Source: Candidatus Zhuqueibacterota bacterium
GTDB taxonomy: Bacteria > Zhuqueibacterota > Zhuqueibacteria > Residuimicrobiales > Krinioviventaceae
NCBI GenBank assembly: GCA_016928775.1
Contig: JAFGKD010000057.1
Coordinates: 1-41,614 of the forward strand
DNA length: 41,614 nt
Direction: 5' to 3'
Below the pieces are notes generated by a model that did not search any database, had not been told where the DNA came from, and was given only the letters and a program-made list of their open reading frames with translations. This document shows positions 1 to 7,578 of this stretch, one piece after another. Both the position numbers and the translations under genes were made by a program. The stretch's first letter is position 1. Every line of letters starts with the position of its first letter.

Positions 1-1
1 A

Positions 2-2263
2 TTGCTCGATCCCACGATTGAAAAGTTCGGCGCAGACCATGGCCTGCCTGTCGGCGGCGTCACTGCCTATCGAATGGGAGGAAGAATATTCTTTTTCACC
101 AAGAAGGGTGTTTATCAATTTGATCCGCTGCAGAAAAAATTCTCACCCGATCCGTTTTTCGATGGCATGGAGTTGGGACCAAATCCGGATGAAGGGATTA
201 TGACCGTTGATACGGAAGGGAATTATTGGGTCAATATGGGAAAGGAATCGGCCGTCTATAAAAAGCTGCCGAATGGCGACTATCGATTGGAAAAGGATCA
301 ACTGGCGCGTTTTGCCGATGAGGTGATCAACGCCATCTTTACCGAGCCGGATGGCGTTGTTTGGTTCGGCACGGCAAACAATGTCATTCGCTTTGCCCCG
401 GACCAACATCAGACCGAGCAGGTTGATTTTCCCGCGATCATCCGTCGAGTCGCTGTTGCCGGCGACTCGGTCATCTATTACGGCGCCGGAACGCCCGACA
501 GCCGATCGAAAGAGCCTTCGCAAAACAGCTTTTCATACCGATACAATGAGCTGCGTTTTGATTTCTCCGCCGCCTCCTACCTGAATCCGCGCGCCAACGA
601 GTTCCGCACCCAGTTGGAGGGTTTCGATGACGATTGGTCGCCGTGGAGCAAGGACACTCGACGATACTATACCAACCTCCCGCCCGGCAAATACCGTTTC
701 CGCGCACAGGCGCGCAACATTTTTCAACACGTCAGCAGTGAGGATGTATATTCATTTACCATTACACCGCCGCTATACGGGACGTGGTGGGCATGGTGTC
801 TCTATTTTCTTGGCGCCGCCGGATTGATCTTTGGATTGGTTCGTCTGCGCACGCGTCAACTGCAGGAGCGCAGTCGTCTTTTGGAACAAACGGTTCAGGA
901 GCGCACGGCAGAAATTCAAGAGCAGAAGAATAATGTTGAGCGGCTGAGTGTTATCGGGCGCAACATCACCGATAATCTTTCCATCAAGGATATTATCAAC
1001 ACCGCTTACGAGAACGTCAATGCTCTTATGGACGCGACGGTTTTCGGCATTGGTTTATTTGATCCTGAAAAGGAGGTGATGGTTTTTCCCGGAACAAAGG
1101 AAAAGAATCAAACGCTGCCGGAATTTGCCGTGCCGCTCACAGACGAGAATCGCCTGGCGGTGTGGTGTTTTGTAAACCGCAAAGATGTTGTTATCAACGA
1201 CTATGGTCGCGATTTTAGCAAATATATAAAGCAGATACAGCCGGCGTTGGAAGGGGAAAATCCGGAGTCCATTCTTTACGTGCCGCTACAGCACAAGGAG
1301 AAGACGATCGGCGTCATCACGGCGCAGAGTTTTCAGAAAAATGCCTATACCGACTATCATCTCAATATTCTGCGCAACCTGGCAACCTACACGGCGATTG
1401 CGCTGGAAAATGCGCATGCCTATCGCCGAGTTCATCAATTGCTTCAGGACCTCAAGGGCACACAGGAAAAACTGGTGACGCAATCCAAGTTGGCGGCGTT
1501 AGGCGCTTTGACGGCCGGCATCGCACACGAGATTAAAAATCCGCTCAATTTTGTCAATAACTTTGCCGAGCTCACAACAGAGCTTGTCGCTGATTTGCGC
1601 GAAGAAATTGATAAAAATCGCGACAAATTGGAGTCGGCTGACGTGAGCATTATTGAAGAGTTGCTCGACACCATGCAGCAGAATACCGGCAAAATCAACG
1701 AACACGGCAAGCGCGCCGATAGTATTGTCAAAAGCATGCTGCAGCATTCCCGCGGCAAGTCCGGCGAACGTCAGCTCACCGACATCAATGCCATGCTGGA
1801 AGAGGACATTAATCTCGCCTACCACGGCATGCGCGCGCAGGACAACAGTTTCAACATCAAAATCGAAACGGATCTAGATGCCAATATTGGCAAACTGGAT
1901 GTCGTGCCGCAGGATATCAGTCGTGTTTTTCTCAATATTATTTCCAACGCCTGCTATGAGGCGTTTCGCAAAAAAATAACGAGCAGTGATGATGGTTTTT
2001 CGCCACTGTTGAGAGTCACGAGTCGCAATTACGCAGACAAAATAGATATCCGTATTCGTGATAATGGTAATGGTATTCCGGCAGCAATTCGGGATCAATT
2101 GTTCACACCGTTTTTTACCACCAAACCAGCGGGACAAGGCACTGGTTTGGGATTATCGATTAGTTACGATATCATTGTGCATGGGCATAATGGACAGATA
2201 AAATTTGAAACCGAGGAAGGTCAGTTTACAGAATTTATTATCAGTCTACCAAATAAGAAATAG
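2..2263 (+). CDS. Sensor histidine kinase (propeller remnant, Y_Y_Y, TM, GAF, HisKA, HATPase), 5'-truncated by the window
   Basis: Membrane sensor kinase; its start lies outside the window and the frame is open to the left edge. Visible order, numbering from base 2: end of a two-component-regulator beta-propeller (1-165), Y_Y_Y domain (about 176-255, with LEGFDDDWSPWS and LPPGKYRFRAQA), one transmembrane helix (262-282), coiled linker, GAF domain (about 312-475), dimerisation/phosphoacceptor helix with H509 in GIAHEIKNPLNF, and a HATPase domain with N-box (N645/N649), G1 DNGNGIP (687-693), F-box LFTPFFTTK and G2 GQGTGLGLSI. All catalytic boxes are intact. It lies upstream of a receiver-PP2C protein, so that receiver is a plausible partner (inference). 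Its stop codon sits within the left arm of a palindromic repeat. No receiver domain is fused at the C-terminus, unlike many propeller kinases. Confidence 0.93.
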   Translation: MLDPTIEKFGADHGLPVGGVTAYRMGGRIFFFTKKGVYQFDPLQKKFSPDPFFDGMELGPNPDEGIMTVDTEGNYWVNMGKESAVYKKLPNGDYRLEKDQLARFADEVINAIFTEPDGVVWFGTANNVIRFAPDQHQTEQVDFPAIIRRVAVAGDSVIYYGAGTPDSRSKEPSQNSFSYRYNELRFDFSAASYLNPRANEFRTQLEGFDDDWSPWSKDTRRYYTNLPPGKYRFRAQARNIFQHVSSEDVYSFTITPPLYGTWWAWCLYFLGAAGLIFGLVRLRTRQLQERSRLLEQTVQERTAEIQEQKNNVERLSVIGRNITDNLSIKDIINTAYENVNALMDATVFGIGLFDPEKEVMVFPGTKEKNQTLPEFAVPLTDENRLAVWCFVNRKDVVINDYGRDFSKYIKQIQPALEGENPESILYVPLQHKEKTIGVITAQSFQKNAYTDYHLNILRNLATYTAIALENAHAYRRVHQLLQDLKGTQEKLVTQSKLAALGALTAGIAHEIKNPLNFVNNFAELTTELVADLREEIDKNRDKLESADVSIIEELLDTMQQNTGKINEHGKRADSIVKSMLQHSRGKSGERQLTDINAMLEEDINLAYHGMRAQDNSFNIKIETDLDANIGKLDVVPQDISRVFLNIISNACYEAFRKKITSSDDGFSPLLRVTSRNYADKIDIRIRDNGNGIPAAIRDQLFTPFFTTKPAGQGTGLGLSISYDIIVHGHNGQIKFETEEGQFTEFIISLPNKK

Positions 2264-2407
2264 AACCGGATTTGACTGATTGGAATAGATTTTTTTATTG
2301 TGAAACGTCAAACGTGAGACGTGAAACGTAAAACTAAATTATCGTTACATAGAGCACATCAATTCACATAATTATCCGTGCACATCCGTTCGATCCGCGT
2401 TCTATTT
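2258..2407. repeat. Palindromic ACACGGAT-type repeat, copy A (left of the GxxExxY gene)
   Basis: The left arm (2258-2285, AATAGAACCGGATTTGACTG) and right arm (2374-2407, ending CGATCCGCGTTCTATT) are imperfect inverted copies of each other. They enclose a heptanucleotide array and about 40 bases without recognisable features. The arms match the other ACACGGAT palindromes in this window. The TAG stop of the sensor kinase (2261-2263) is part of the left arm. Confidence 0.7.
2300..2334. repeat. Heptanucleotide array (5 degenerate GTGAAAC units)
   Basis: Five consecutive 7-base units read GTGAAAC, GTCAAAC, GTGAGAC, GTGAAAC, GTAAAAC. The same unit recurs at 10628-10641 and in an inverted array at 13871-13987. 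It is nested in the loop of palindromic repeat A. Confidence 0.8.
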
Positions 2408-2446
2408 ATTAAAGGTGATCACAGAATCTGTAAGAAGGGAATATAA

Positions 2447-2856
2447 ATGTTGCACGAGGAGATCACTGAAAAATTTTTAACGCCTATTATAAAGTATATA
2501 ACACCCTGGGCTACGGATTTTTGGAAAAAGTCTATGAAAATGCATTAGCCATTGCATTGCGGAAAATGAAATTAAACGTTGAGCAACAAAAGAATATCAA
2601 AGTTTATTACGAGAGTGAAGCGGTTGGCGATTATTACGCTGATTTGTTAGTTGAAGATTTGGTGATAGTAGAATTAAAAACCGCTAAAGAACTGTGCGAA
2701 GAACATGAAGCGCAATTAATCAACTACCTCAAAGCGACAACAATCGAGGTCGGATTACTGTTTAATGTCGGCAAAGAGCCAAAGTTTAAAAGAAAAATAT
2801 TTGAAAATCATTTGAAAGATAATCGGAACACGGATGCAACGGATTTTAACGGATAA
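2447..2856 (+). CDS. GxxExxY family protein (PD-(D/E)XK nuclease fold), apparent frameshift near the N-terminus
   Basis: From codon 2521 the frame reads through the family signature GFLEKVYE (the GxxExxY motif), then a PD-(D/E)XK-like core with ADLLVED, VELKTAK (the E-x-K pair) and HEAQLINYLKAT. This matches GxxExxY proteins, a small predicted nuclease-fold family of unknown function. The natural start is ATG 2447 (MLHEEITEK), but this frame joins the family-like continuation (IFNAYYKVYNTLGYG) only if one base is restored in the A5/T5 run at 2469-2478. Either the gene is broken, the read has a homopolymer error, or a shift occurs. The last 11 residues (NRNTDATDFNG) are encoded by the left arm of the downstream palindromic repeat, so the original C-terminus was probably near 2823. 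Repeats flank the gene on both sides. Confidence 0.82.
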
Positions 2857-2898
2857 AATCCGTCCTTATCCGTTTCATCCGTTCAATCCGTGTTCTAT
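2825..2898. repeat. Palindromic ACACGGAT-type repeat, copy B (right of the GxxExxY gene)
   Basis: The left arm reads GGAACACGGATGCAACGGAT (from 2825) and the right arm ends TTCAATCCGTGTTCTAT (to 2898). The arms pair over most of their length with a short centre at about 2854-2858. It overlaps the 3' end of the GxxExxY frame and stops just before the Shine-Dalgarno site of the next gene. Confidence 0.8.
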
Positions 2899-2914
2899 TT
2901 TTTCAGGAGAAAAT

Positions 2915-4066
2915 ATGTCCGCCAAAATACTAGTTGTAGATGACGAACCTGACCTCGAGCATCTGGTCAGACAAAAGTTTCGCCGGCACATACGCGACAA
3001 CGAATTTGAATTTGTCTTTGCGCAGAATGGCGTGCAAGCTTTGCAGTGCCTGCAAAACGACGGCACCATTGACCTGGTACTGACCGATATCAATATGCCG
3101 GAAATGGATGGCCTTACCCTGCTGACCAAAATGAAAGAACTGCACATGCCATTATTACGTTCTGTCATTGTTTCAGCATACGGCGATATGGAAAATATCC
3201 GCACCGCCATGAATCGTGGCGCTTATGATTTTGTCATTAAACCCATTGATCTCGCTGATCTGGAGATCACCATCAATAAATCACTGGACGATCTCTTCAA
3301 ACTGAAAGAGGCGATTCAGTCCCGCGATCAATTGGTTGCGCTGCATCACGAGCTGGATATTGCGCGCACCATCCAGATGTCACTCCTGCCGAAAACGTTT
3401 CCGGATCGTTTTGAACTGGACATCTATGCTGAAATGACGCCCGCCAAAGAAGTGGGCGGCGACTTTTATGATTTTTTCCTCATCGATGAAAATCGTTTGG
3501 GATTTTCCATCGGCGATGTGTCGGGCAAGGGCGTGCCGGCGGCGCTTTTTATGGCGGTGTGCAAAACCGTCTTGAAATCGACAGCACTAAAGGGGCTCTC
3601 ACCGGATGAATGCCTGCACCAAGTCAATCGAATGCTGCAACTCGAAAGCGTGGCCTCGATGTTTGTGACCGTGTTTTACGGCATCCTCGACATATCCACT
3701 GGCGAAATTGTCTATTGTAATGGCGGCCATCTTCCCCCCTACAAGATCAGCAAAGATGGAAAAGCAAACGCCATTGAAATCACCGGCAACCTTGTCCTGG
3801 GCGTGTTTGCCAACGCCTCGTATCAGACAAAAACCATCCAACTGGCACCGGGTGATGGTCTTCTTCTCTATACTGACGGCATCACCGAGGCTATGGGGCC
3901 GCATAACGAGGAGTACGGCGAAGAACGGCTGAATCACAGCCTGCAGGTTCCCATAAAAAGCGCAAAAGAGACAACCCAAACGCTGATTGACTCGGTGAAA
4001 AATTTTTCCGGCGGCCGCGCACAATCAGATGACATGACCGTTTTGACACTCTATTATCGATCATGA
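2915..4066 (+). CDS. Receiver-PP2C serine phosphatase (RsbU/RsbP-type response regulator)
   Basis: A cytoplasmic phosphatase expected to dephosphorylate a STAS antagonist under control of a phosphorylated receiver. ATG 2915 follows AGGAGA at 2905-2910; a longer in-frame reading from 2834 would run through the palindromic repeat and is not credible. Residues 1-125 form a CheY-like receiver (acidic pair D9/D10, phospho-acceptor D58 in LTDINMPEMDG, K109 in FVIKPID). A coiled linker (about 126-165) follows, then a SpoIIE/PP2C domain to 383 with metal-binding D183 (GGDFYDF), D201 (IGDVSGKG) and YTDGITEA. All key acidic residues are present. Its stop overlaps the next start by 4 bases, so it heads a coupled operon with the kinase and STAS genes. 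The upstream sensor kinase is the likely phosphodonor (inference). Confidence 0.93.
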   Translation: MSAKILVVDDEPDLEHLVRQKFRRHIRDNEFEFVFAQNGVQALQCLQNDGTIDLVLTDINMPEMDGLTLLTKMKELHMPLLRSVIVSAYGDMENIRTAMNRGAYDFVIKPIDLADLEITINKSLDDLFKLKEAIQSRDQLVALHHELDIARTIQMSLLPKTFPDRFELDIYAEMTPAKEVGGDFYDFFLIDENRLGFSIGDVSGKGVPAALFMAVCKTVLKSTALKGLSPDECLHQVNRMLQLESVASMFVTVFYGILDISTGEIVYCNGGHLPPYKISKDGKANAIEITGNLVLGVFANASYQTKTIQLAPGDGLLLYTDGITEAMGPHNEEYGEERLNHSLQVPIKSAKETTQTLIDSVKNFSGGRAQSDDMTVLTLYYRS

Positions 4067-4476
4067 GAAAAAAATTTAAAAGAGATATAAACTCGTTAAC
4101 GGAAATTTTTATTTTTCTTGATGAATTCGTCGCCCATCACAAGTTGGATGAGTCGATCTCATTTGTTTTACAACTTGCTGTGGAAGAAATCTTTACCAAT
4201 ATGGTAAAATATGATGTCCAGAATCCGTCTGATATCGATATAAGCCTGGCACAAGACGCCGATCAGGTTGTTATTGAGCTTTTCAATCCTGATGCTGAAT
4301 CTTTTGACATTCATCAAGCGAAAGAGTATGACCCCTCGCTCCCTCTGAACAAGCGTGAACCCGGCGGTGTCGGCATTCATCTGGTCAAAAAATTCATAAA
4401 CAAAATCGAGTACGACTATAAAGATGGCATTAGTAAAATTACTCTCATTAAATATCTGGAGAAACCGCATGTTTGA
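4063..4476 (+). CDS. RsbW/SpoIIAB-like serine kinase/anti-sigma factor (HATPase_c_2)
   Basis: Switch kinase of a partner-switching module, 137 residues, about the family length. The N-box is QLAVEEIFTNMVKY (about 42-55) and the G2-like box PGGVGIHLVKKFINKIEY lies near 106-123. In the family, such proteins phosphorylate the STAS antagonist and bind a sigma factor or another target. The ATG overlaps the TGA of the phosphatase gene (ATGA), and the last 8 bases overlap the STAS start, giving tight translational coupling. Whether its target is the ECF sigma factor downstream or a different protein cannot be told from sequence; classical RsbW binds sigma-B-type factors, not ECF factors. Confidence 0.9.
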   Translation: MRKKFKRDINSLTEIFIFLDEFVAHHKLDESISFVLQLAVEEIFTNMVKYDVQNPSDIDISLAQDADQVVIELFNPDAESFDIHQAKEYDPSLPLNKREPGGVGIHLVKKFINKIEYDYKDGISKITLIKYLEKPHV

Positions 4477-4753
4477 AATAAAAGTGAACGAGGCCGGCGA
4501 TATGTTGTTATCCGGCCGTTTTGATGCCTCACAGGTGGGTTACGCCAATCAATTTTTTGATAAAGTGATCACATCCACGGTCGTTGATTTTAAAGAGCTG
4601 GACTATATTTCCAGCGCCGGTTTAAGTGTTTTGTTGGTGACGCAAAAACGGCTCAGTGAAAAAAATCAGCAGCTGAAATTGATGAACATGAACAGACACA
4701 TTCAGGATGTGTTCCGGTACGCCGGCTTTGATAAAATTTTTGTAATTGCATGA
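4469..4753 (+). CDS. STAS-domain anti-sigma factor antagonist (RsbV/SpoIIAA-like)
   Basis: A single STAS domain of 94 residues. The start is ATG 4469, preceded by CTGGAG (4457-4462); an in-frame ATG at 4424 lies inside the kinase gene and is less likely. The switch loop DYISSAGLSVLL carries serines at the position phosphorylated in SpoIIAA/RsbV, the second serine aligning with SpoIIAA Ser58. Its expected cycle is phosphorylation by the RsbW-like kinase just upstream and dephosphorylation by the PP2C protein two genes upstream, so the complete cycle is encoded in one run. Confidence 0.92.
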   Translation: MFEIKVNEAGDMLLSGRFDASQVGYANQFFDKVITSTVVDFKELDYISSAGLSVLLVTQKRLSEKNQQLKLMNMNRHIQDVFRYAGFDKIFVIA

Positions 4754-4781
4754 CCAACTTTTTGCAAATTGAATTGTAATT

Positions 4782-5327
4782 ATGGATGAAAAGAGCGACG
4801 CCCGGCTTGTGCAGAGCTGCCTGGCCGGAAATGTAAAGGCATTTGAACGACTGGTTGAAAAATATCAGACAACCGTTTACAACATCGCCTTTCGAATGAC
4901 CGCCAATTTTGATGATGCCGAAGATATCGCGCAAGCGGTATTCATCAAAATTTATGAACAACTGGACAAGTATAATCCGAAATTCAAGTTCTTTAGCTGG
5001 CTGTACCGCATCGCGCTGAATGAATCATTGAATGCTCGAAAGCAAAAAAAGCACTTGACAGAGTTGGATGATGATATTATTTGGACCAATTCGGTTGACA
5101 AAAACTATAGCAGGATGGAAACAAACGAGCGCGTGCAAGAGGCGCTTATGTTGATCTCAGCCGAACAGCGACTATTAATTGTGCTGAAACATTTTGAAGC
5201 TTTGTCCTATCAAGAGATCGCTTTTTGTCTGGATCTTTCAGAAAAGAAGGTAAAGTCCCGCTTGTATGACGCCAGACAAATGCTAAAAAACGTGCTCGTT
5301 ACAAGAGGAATGTTGCAGGATGATTGA
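4782..5327 (+). CDS. ECF-family RNA polymerase sigma factor
   Basis: 181 residues. Region 2 is at about 20-88 (AFERLVEKYQTTVYNIAFRM, then DDAEDIAQAVFIKIYEQLDKY and FFSWLYRIALN) and region 4 at about 115-172 (LMLISAEQRLLIVLKHFE, ALSYQEIAFCLDLSEKKVKS, RLYDARQML). Regions 1.1 and 3 are absent, as in ECF factors. ATG 4782 lacks a clear Shine-Dalgarno sequence and lies 28 bases after the STAS stop, so it is probably on the same transcript. It overlaps the next gene by 8 bases, the usual sigma/anti-sigma arrangement. A target promoter motif could not be deduced. Confidence 0.94.
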   Translation: MDEKSDARLVQSCLAGNVKAFERLVEKYQTTVYNIAFRMTANFDDAEDIAQAVFIKIYEQLDKYNPKFKFFSWLYRIALNESLNARKQKKHLTELDDDIIWTNSVDKNYSRMETNERVQEALMLISAEQRLLIVLKHFEALSYQEIAFCLDLSEKKVKSRLYDARQMLKNVLVTRGMLQDD

Positions 5328-6078
5328 AAAGTTCTACATCGAAATGATACATAAAGAAATCGACGGTTTCATAAGCGAAACCGAGCGAAAAAAGTTACAT
5401 CGCTATCTTGAGACCACATCGGAGGCGAAAAAGTATTACGCTCAACTGTCTCAGACATCCGAATTTCTCGACAAGATGCCACGTCTCGAGGCGTCGCCGA
5501 ATATAAAAAAATATGTCATGAATTCAATCGATGTAAAACGCTATGCAACATCCAGGAAATTTTTTGGAAACAAGTCAATTCTTACAAAGCCGGTGATTAA
5601 ACTCGCTTTTGCTTTTTCGCTGGGCATTCTGTGCGGAATTTTTGTGTATGCCGGTATTTTGCAGCAGATTTCAGAACGTACGGCCAACAACTCAGATTTG
5701 TACGGTTCCATCGGCGTGATTGACACGGCAAAGTTTGAAACAGTGAAAGAGATTCCCATTGTGCTGCCCGAGTTGAGTGGAACGCTTGCGGTAAAAAGAC
5801 TCGGAAATAATATTGATATTCAAACCATCCTGAATTCTCAACAGCCAACAGAAATGCTCATTGAGTATGATGAATCCTTTCTCAAACTGGTGCGCTTTAC
5901 TTTGGCCAATAGCACAAAAACTTTTTTTGATCCTGGTGAGAAAAATGTACGAATCTCGTCAGGTGGAGATATGCAATTCACTCTTTCTTTTACCGATGTT
6001 CATATCGAGAATGATATAATCGCTGTGAAACTGTTTTCCGATGGAAGATTGATTGATGCTCAGGAGATTTCGCTCTGA
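5320..6078 (+). CDS. Probable membrane anti-sigma factor without zinc ligands
   Basis: 252 residues. The N-terminal segment (about 8-50; HKEIDGFISETERKKLHRYL) follows the pattern of the ECF anti-sigma domain (helix, DG-x-IS-x-x-E, helix) but lacks the His-Cys-Cys zinc ligands, so it would be a zinc-free variant. A transmembrane helix spans about 93-113. The remaining 140 residues would be periplasmic and beta-rich, with no family I recognise. It starts within the end of the sigma gene (8-base overlap). The role as anti-sigma rests on position, topology and this weak N-terminal resemblance (inference). Confidence 0.72.
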   Translation: MIEKFYIEMIHKEIDGFISETERKKLHRYLETTSEAKKYYAQLSQTSEFLDKMPRLEASPNIKKYVMNSIDVKRYATSRKFFGNKSILTKPVIKLAFAFSLGILCGIFVYAGILQQISERTANNSDLYGSIGVIDTAKFETVKEIPIVLPELSGTLAVKRLGNNIDIQTILNSQQPTEMLIEYDESFLKLVRFTLANSTKTFFDPGEKNVRISSGGDMQFTLSFTDVHIENDIIAVKLFSDGRLIDAQEISL

Positions 6079-6154
6079 TAGTATTGGCAATGTATAAACT
6101 AACTCTTGTGGCATCTACTACGTTAGCGAATGATTATTTTTTTACCGTGATGGC

Positions 6155-6160
6155 TATAAT
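6155..6160 (+). promoter_or_regulatory. Possible -10 box (TATAAT) before the dodecapeptide-repeat gene
   Basis: A perfect TATAAT lies 88 bases before the ATG at 6248. No good -35 stands at 16-18 bases (TGATTA at 6131-6136 is weak). It may be an internal promoter in the 169-base gap after the anti-sigma gene. Confidence 0.3.
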
Positions 6161-6247
6161 TAATGAAACATGTCCAACTTGTTCCTTTTTGCTTTGTAAT
6201 TCGATTGAAATCAATCAAGATATTCTATTAACAAGGAGAAAAAGACC

Positions 6248-7417
6248 ATGAAAAAGCAATCTCGAATGACGTTGTTTATTATCGGAGCATTAGCGGTTGT
6301 TGCTGTTGTTATTTTATTTGCAGTCCAGAATATTCCTCCATCATCCGAGGATTTGGCAGGGACTATCGGTGGGGCGGAAAAAGCCGACAAACATCGAATC
6401 GAGCAGATTTCCGAGCAAGATGTGGTGCTTGGAGAAACCTCCGAAGAGACAGTATACATGCTGACACTGCAAGAACAAGCGACCGAATTGGCAAACATGC
6501 CGGTATTGGAACGAAATGCTAGTTTGGGAAAAATGCCGGCCTTGGAACGCGCGCAAGTATTAGAAAAAATGCCAGCATTGCAGAGAAATGAATCCCTGGA
6601 AAAAATGCCGGTGTTAGAGAGGGCGGAGGTTTTGGAGAAAATGCCGGGCCTGGAACGAGCAGCCGTTTTAGAGAAAATGCCGGTCCTGGAACGAGCACAA
6701 ACATTACAAAATATGACTGCTTTCCAGCGAGCAGAAGCTTTGGACAAAATGCCGACGCTGGAGCGTACGCAAACTTTGGAAAAAATGCCGGTCCTGGAAC
6801 GCGCCCAATCGCTGCAGGTCATGCAGGATTTATCGCGAGCAGAAACGCTTGAAAAAATGAGCGGTCTGGAAAAAAGCGAAGTCTTGGAAAAAATGCCCTC
6901 CCTGGAAAAATCCCAGCAATCACTGGAGAAAATGCCCGCCCTGGAGCGCGCCGAGGCGCTCGGCAAAATGCCGGTGCTGGAACGGGCTTTTACCTTGGGA
7001 AAAATGCCGCTTGTAGAACGTGCAGCAACCCTGGAAAAAATGCCCGTCCTGGAACGATCTCAAAGTCTGGAACGAATGCCGGTTTTAGAACGCGCACAAT
7101 CTTTGGAAAAAATGCCTGCCCTGGAACGGAGTCAGACACTGGAAAAAATGCCGGTGCTGGAGCGGGCGGTGACGCTGGAAAAGATGCCCGTGCTGCAACG
7201 CGCGCAATCTTTGGAAAAAATGCCCGCTCTGGAAAGAGCTCAAACGCTGGAGAAAATGCCGCTATCAGCCCGCGCTGAAACATTGGGACGTTTGCCGGCA
7301 CTGGCGAGAAGTCAAACGCTGGACAACATGCAACAACTCGAAAGAACCCAAACACTGGAGCGGATGCAAACCCTGGAAAGATCCCAGACGCTGAATCGGC
7401 AACAGCAGCCGGAATAG
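6248..7417 (+). CDS. Membrane-anchored protein of 25 tandem dodecapeptide repeats (consensus LEKMPVLERAQS), unknown function
   Basis: 389 residues; ATG 6248 follows AAGGAG at 6233-6238. Residues 8-27 are a hydrophobic N-terminal anchor or uncleaved signal; 28-80 form an acidic linker. Residues 81-381 are 25 head-to-tail 12-residue repeats with consensus L-E-K-M-P-[VA]-L-E-R-[AS]-[QE]-[STV]; copy 12 has one extra residue, and a proline-poor, Gln-rich end follows (382-389). Hydrophobic or small residues recur every third position (L1, M4, L7, A10) and Pro occurs at position 5. The unit is highly charged and nearly Cys-, Trp- and Tyr-free. Codons differ between copies (CTGGAA, TTGGAA, TTAGAG for the same LE), so the protein pattern is kept while the DNA has diverged. 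It matches no family I know. Its place directly after an ECF sigma/anti-sigma pair suggests an envelope-stress role (inference). Confidence 0.88.
   Translation: MKKQSRMTLFIIGALAVVAVVILFAVQNIPPSSEDLAGTIGGAEKADKHRIEQISEQDVVLGETSEETVYMLTLQEQATELANMPVLERNASLGKMPALERAQVLEKMPALQRNESLEKMPVLERAEVLEKMPGLERAAVLEKMPVLERAQTLQNMTAFQRAEALDKMPTLERTQTLEKMPVLERAQSLQVMQDLSRAETLEKMSGLEKSEVLEKMPSLEKSQQSLEKMPALERAEALGKMPVLERAFTLGKMPLVERAATLEKMPVLERSQSLERMPVLERAQSLEKMPALERSQTLEKMPVLERAVTLEKMPVLQRAQSLEKMPALERAQTLEKMPLSARAETLGRLPALARSQTLDNMQQLERTQTLERMQTLERSQTLNRQQQPE
6488..7390 (+). repeat. 36-bp coding tandem repeat array (25 units)
   Basis: These are the DNA units encoding the 12-residue repeats of the gene at 6248. 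The period is 36 bases, with one 39-base unit (copy 12, about 6884-6922). Third-position differences between units are frequent. The array also creates long antisense open frames that are not genes. Confidence 0.9.
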
Positions 7418-7448
7418 CAAAATCAAATGTTCCATAACAGGTGAAAGA

Positions 7449-7518
7449 ATAGAACACGGATCAAACGGATGAAACGAATATTAACGGATTTCTTTACCCG
7501 TTCGATCCGTGTTCCATT
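7449..7518. repeat. Palindromic ACACGGAT-type repeat, copy C
   Basis: The left arm is ATAGAACACGGATCAAACGG (from 7449) and the right arm ends GTTCGATCCGTGTTCCATTA. It starts 31 bases after the stop of the dodecapeptide-repeat gene and lies before the metalloprotease gene, so it could act as a transcript hairpin between them. Confidence 0.82.
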
Positions 7519-7578
7519 ATATTCAATAGTGCTTTTTTGGGGGCTAATTGGATAATCAAGGTATTCGATTTTTTTGAG

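Noticed and set aside
6211..7457. Long reverse-strand open frames opposite the dodecapeptide gene (251 and 155 codons)
   Set aside because: They are periodic shadows of the 36-bp repeat and have no ribosome site or recognisable domain. The forward protein has a signal anchor and a good ribosome site.
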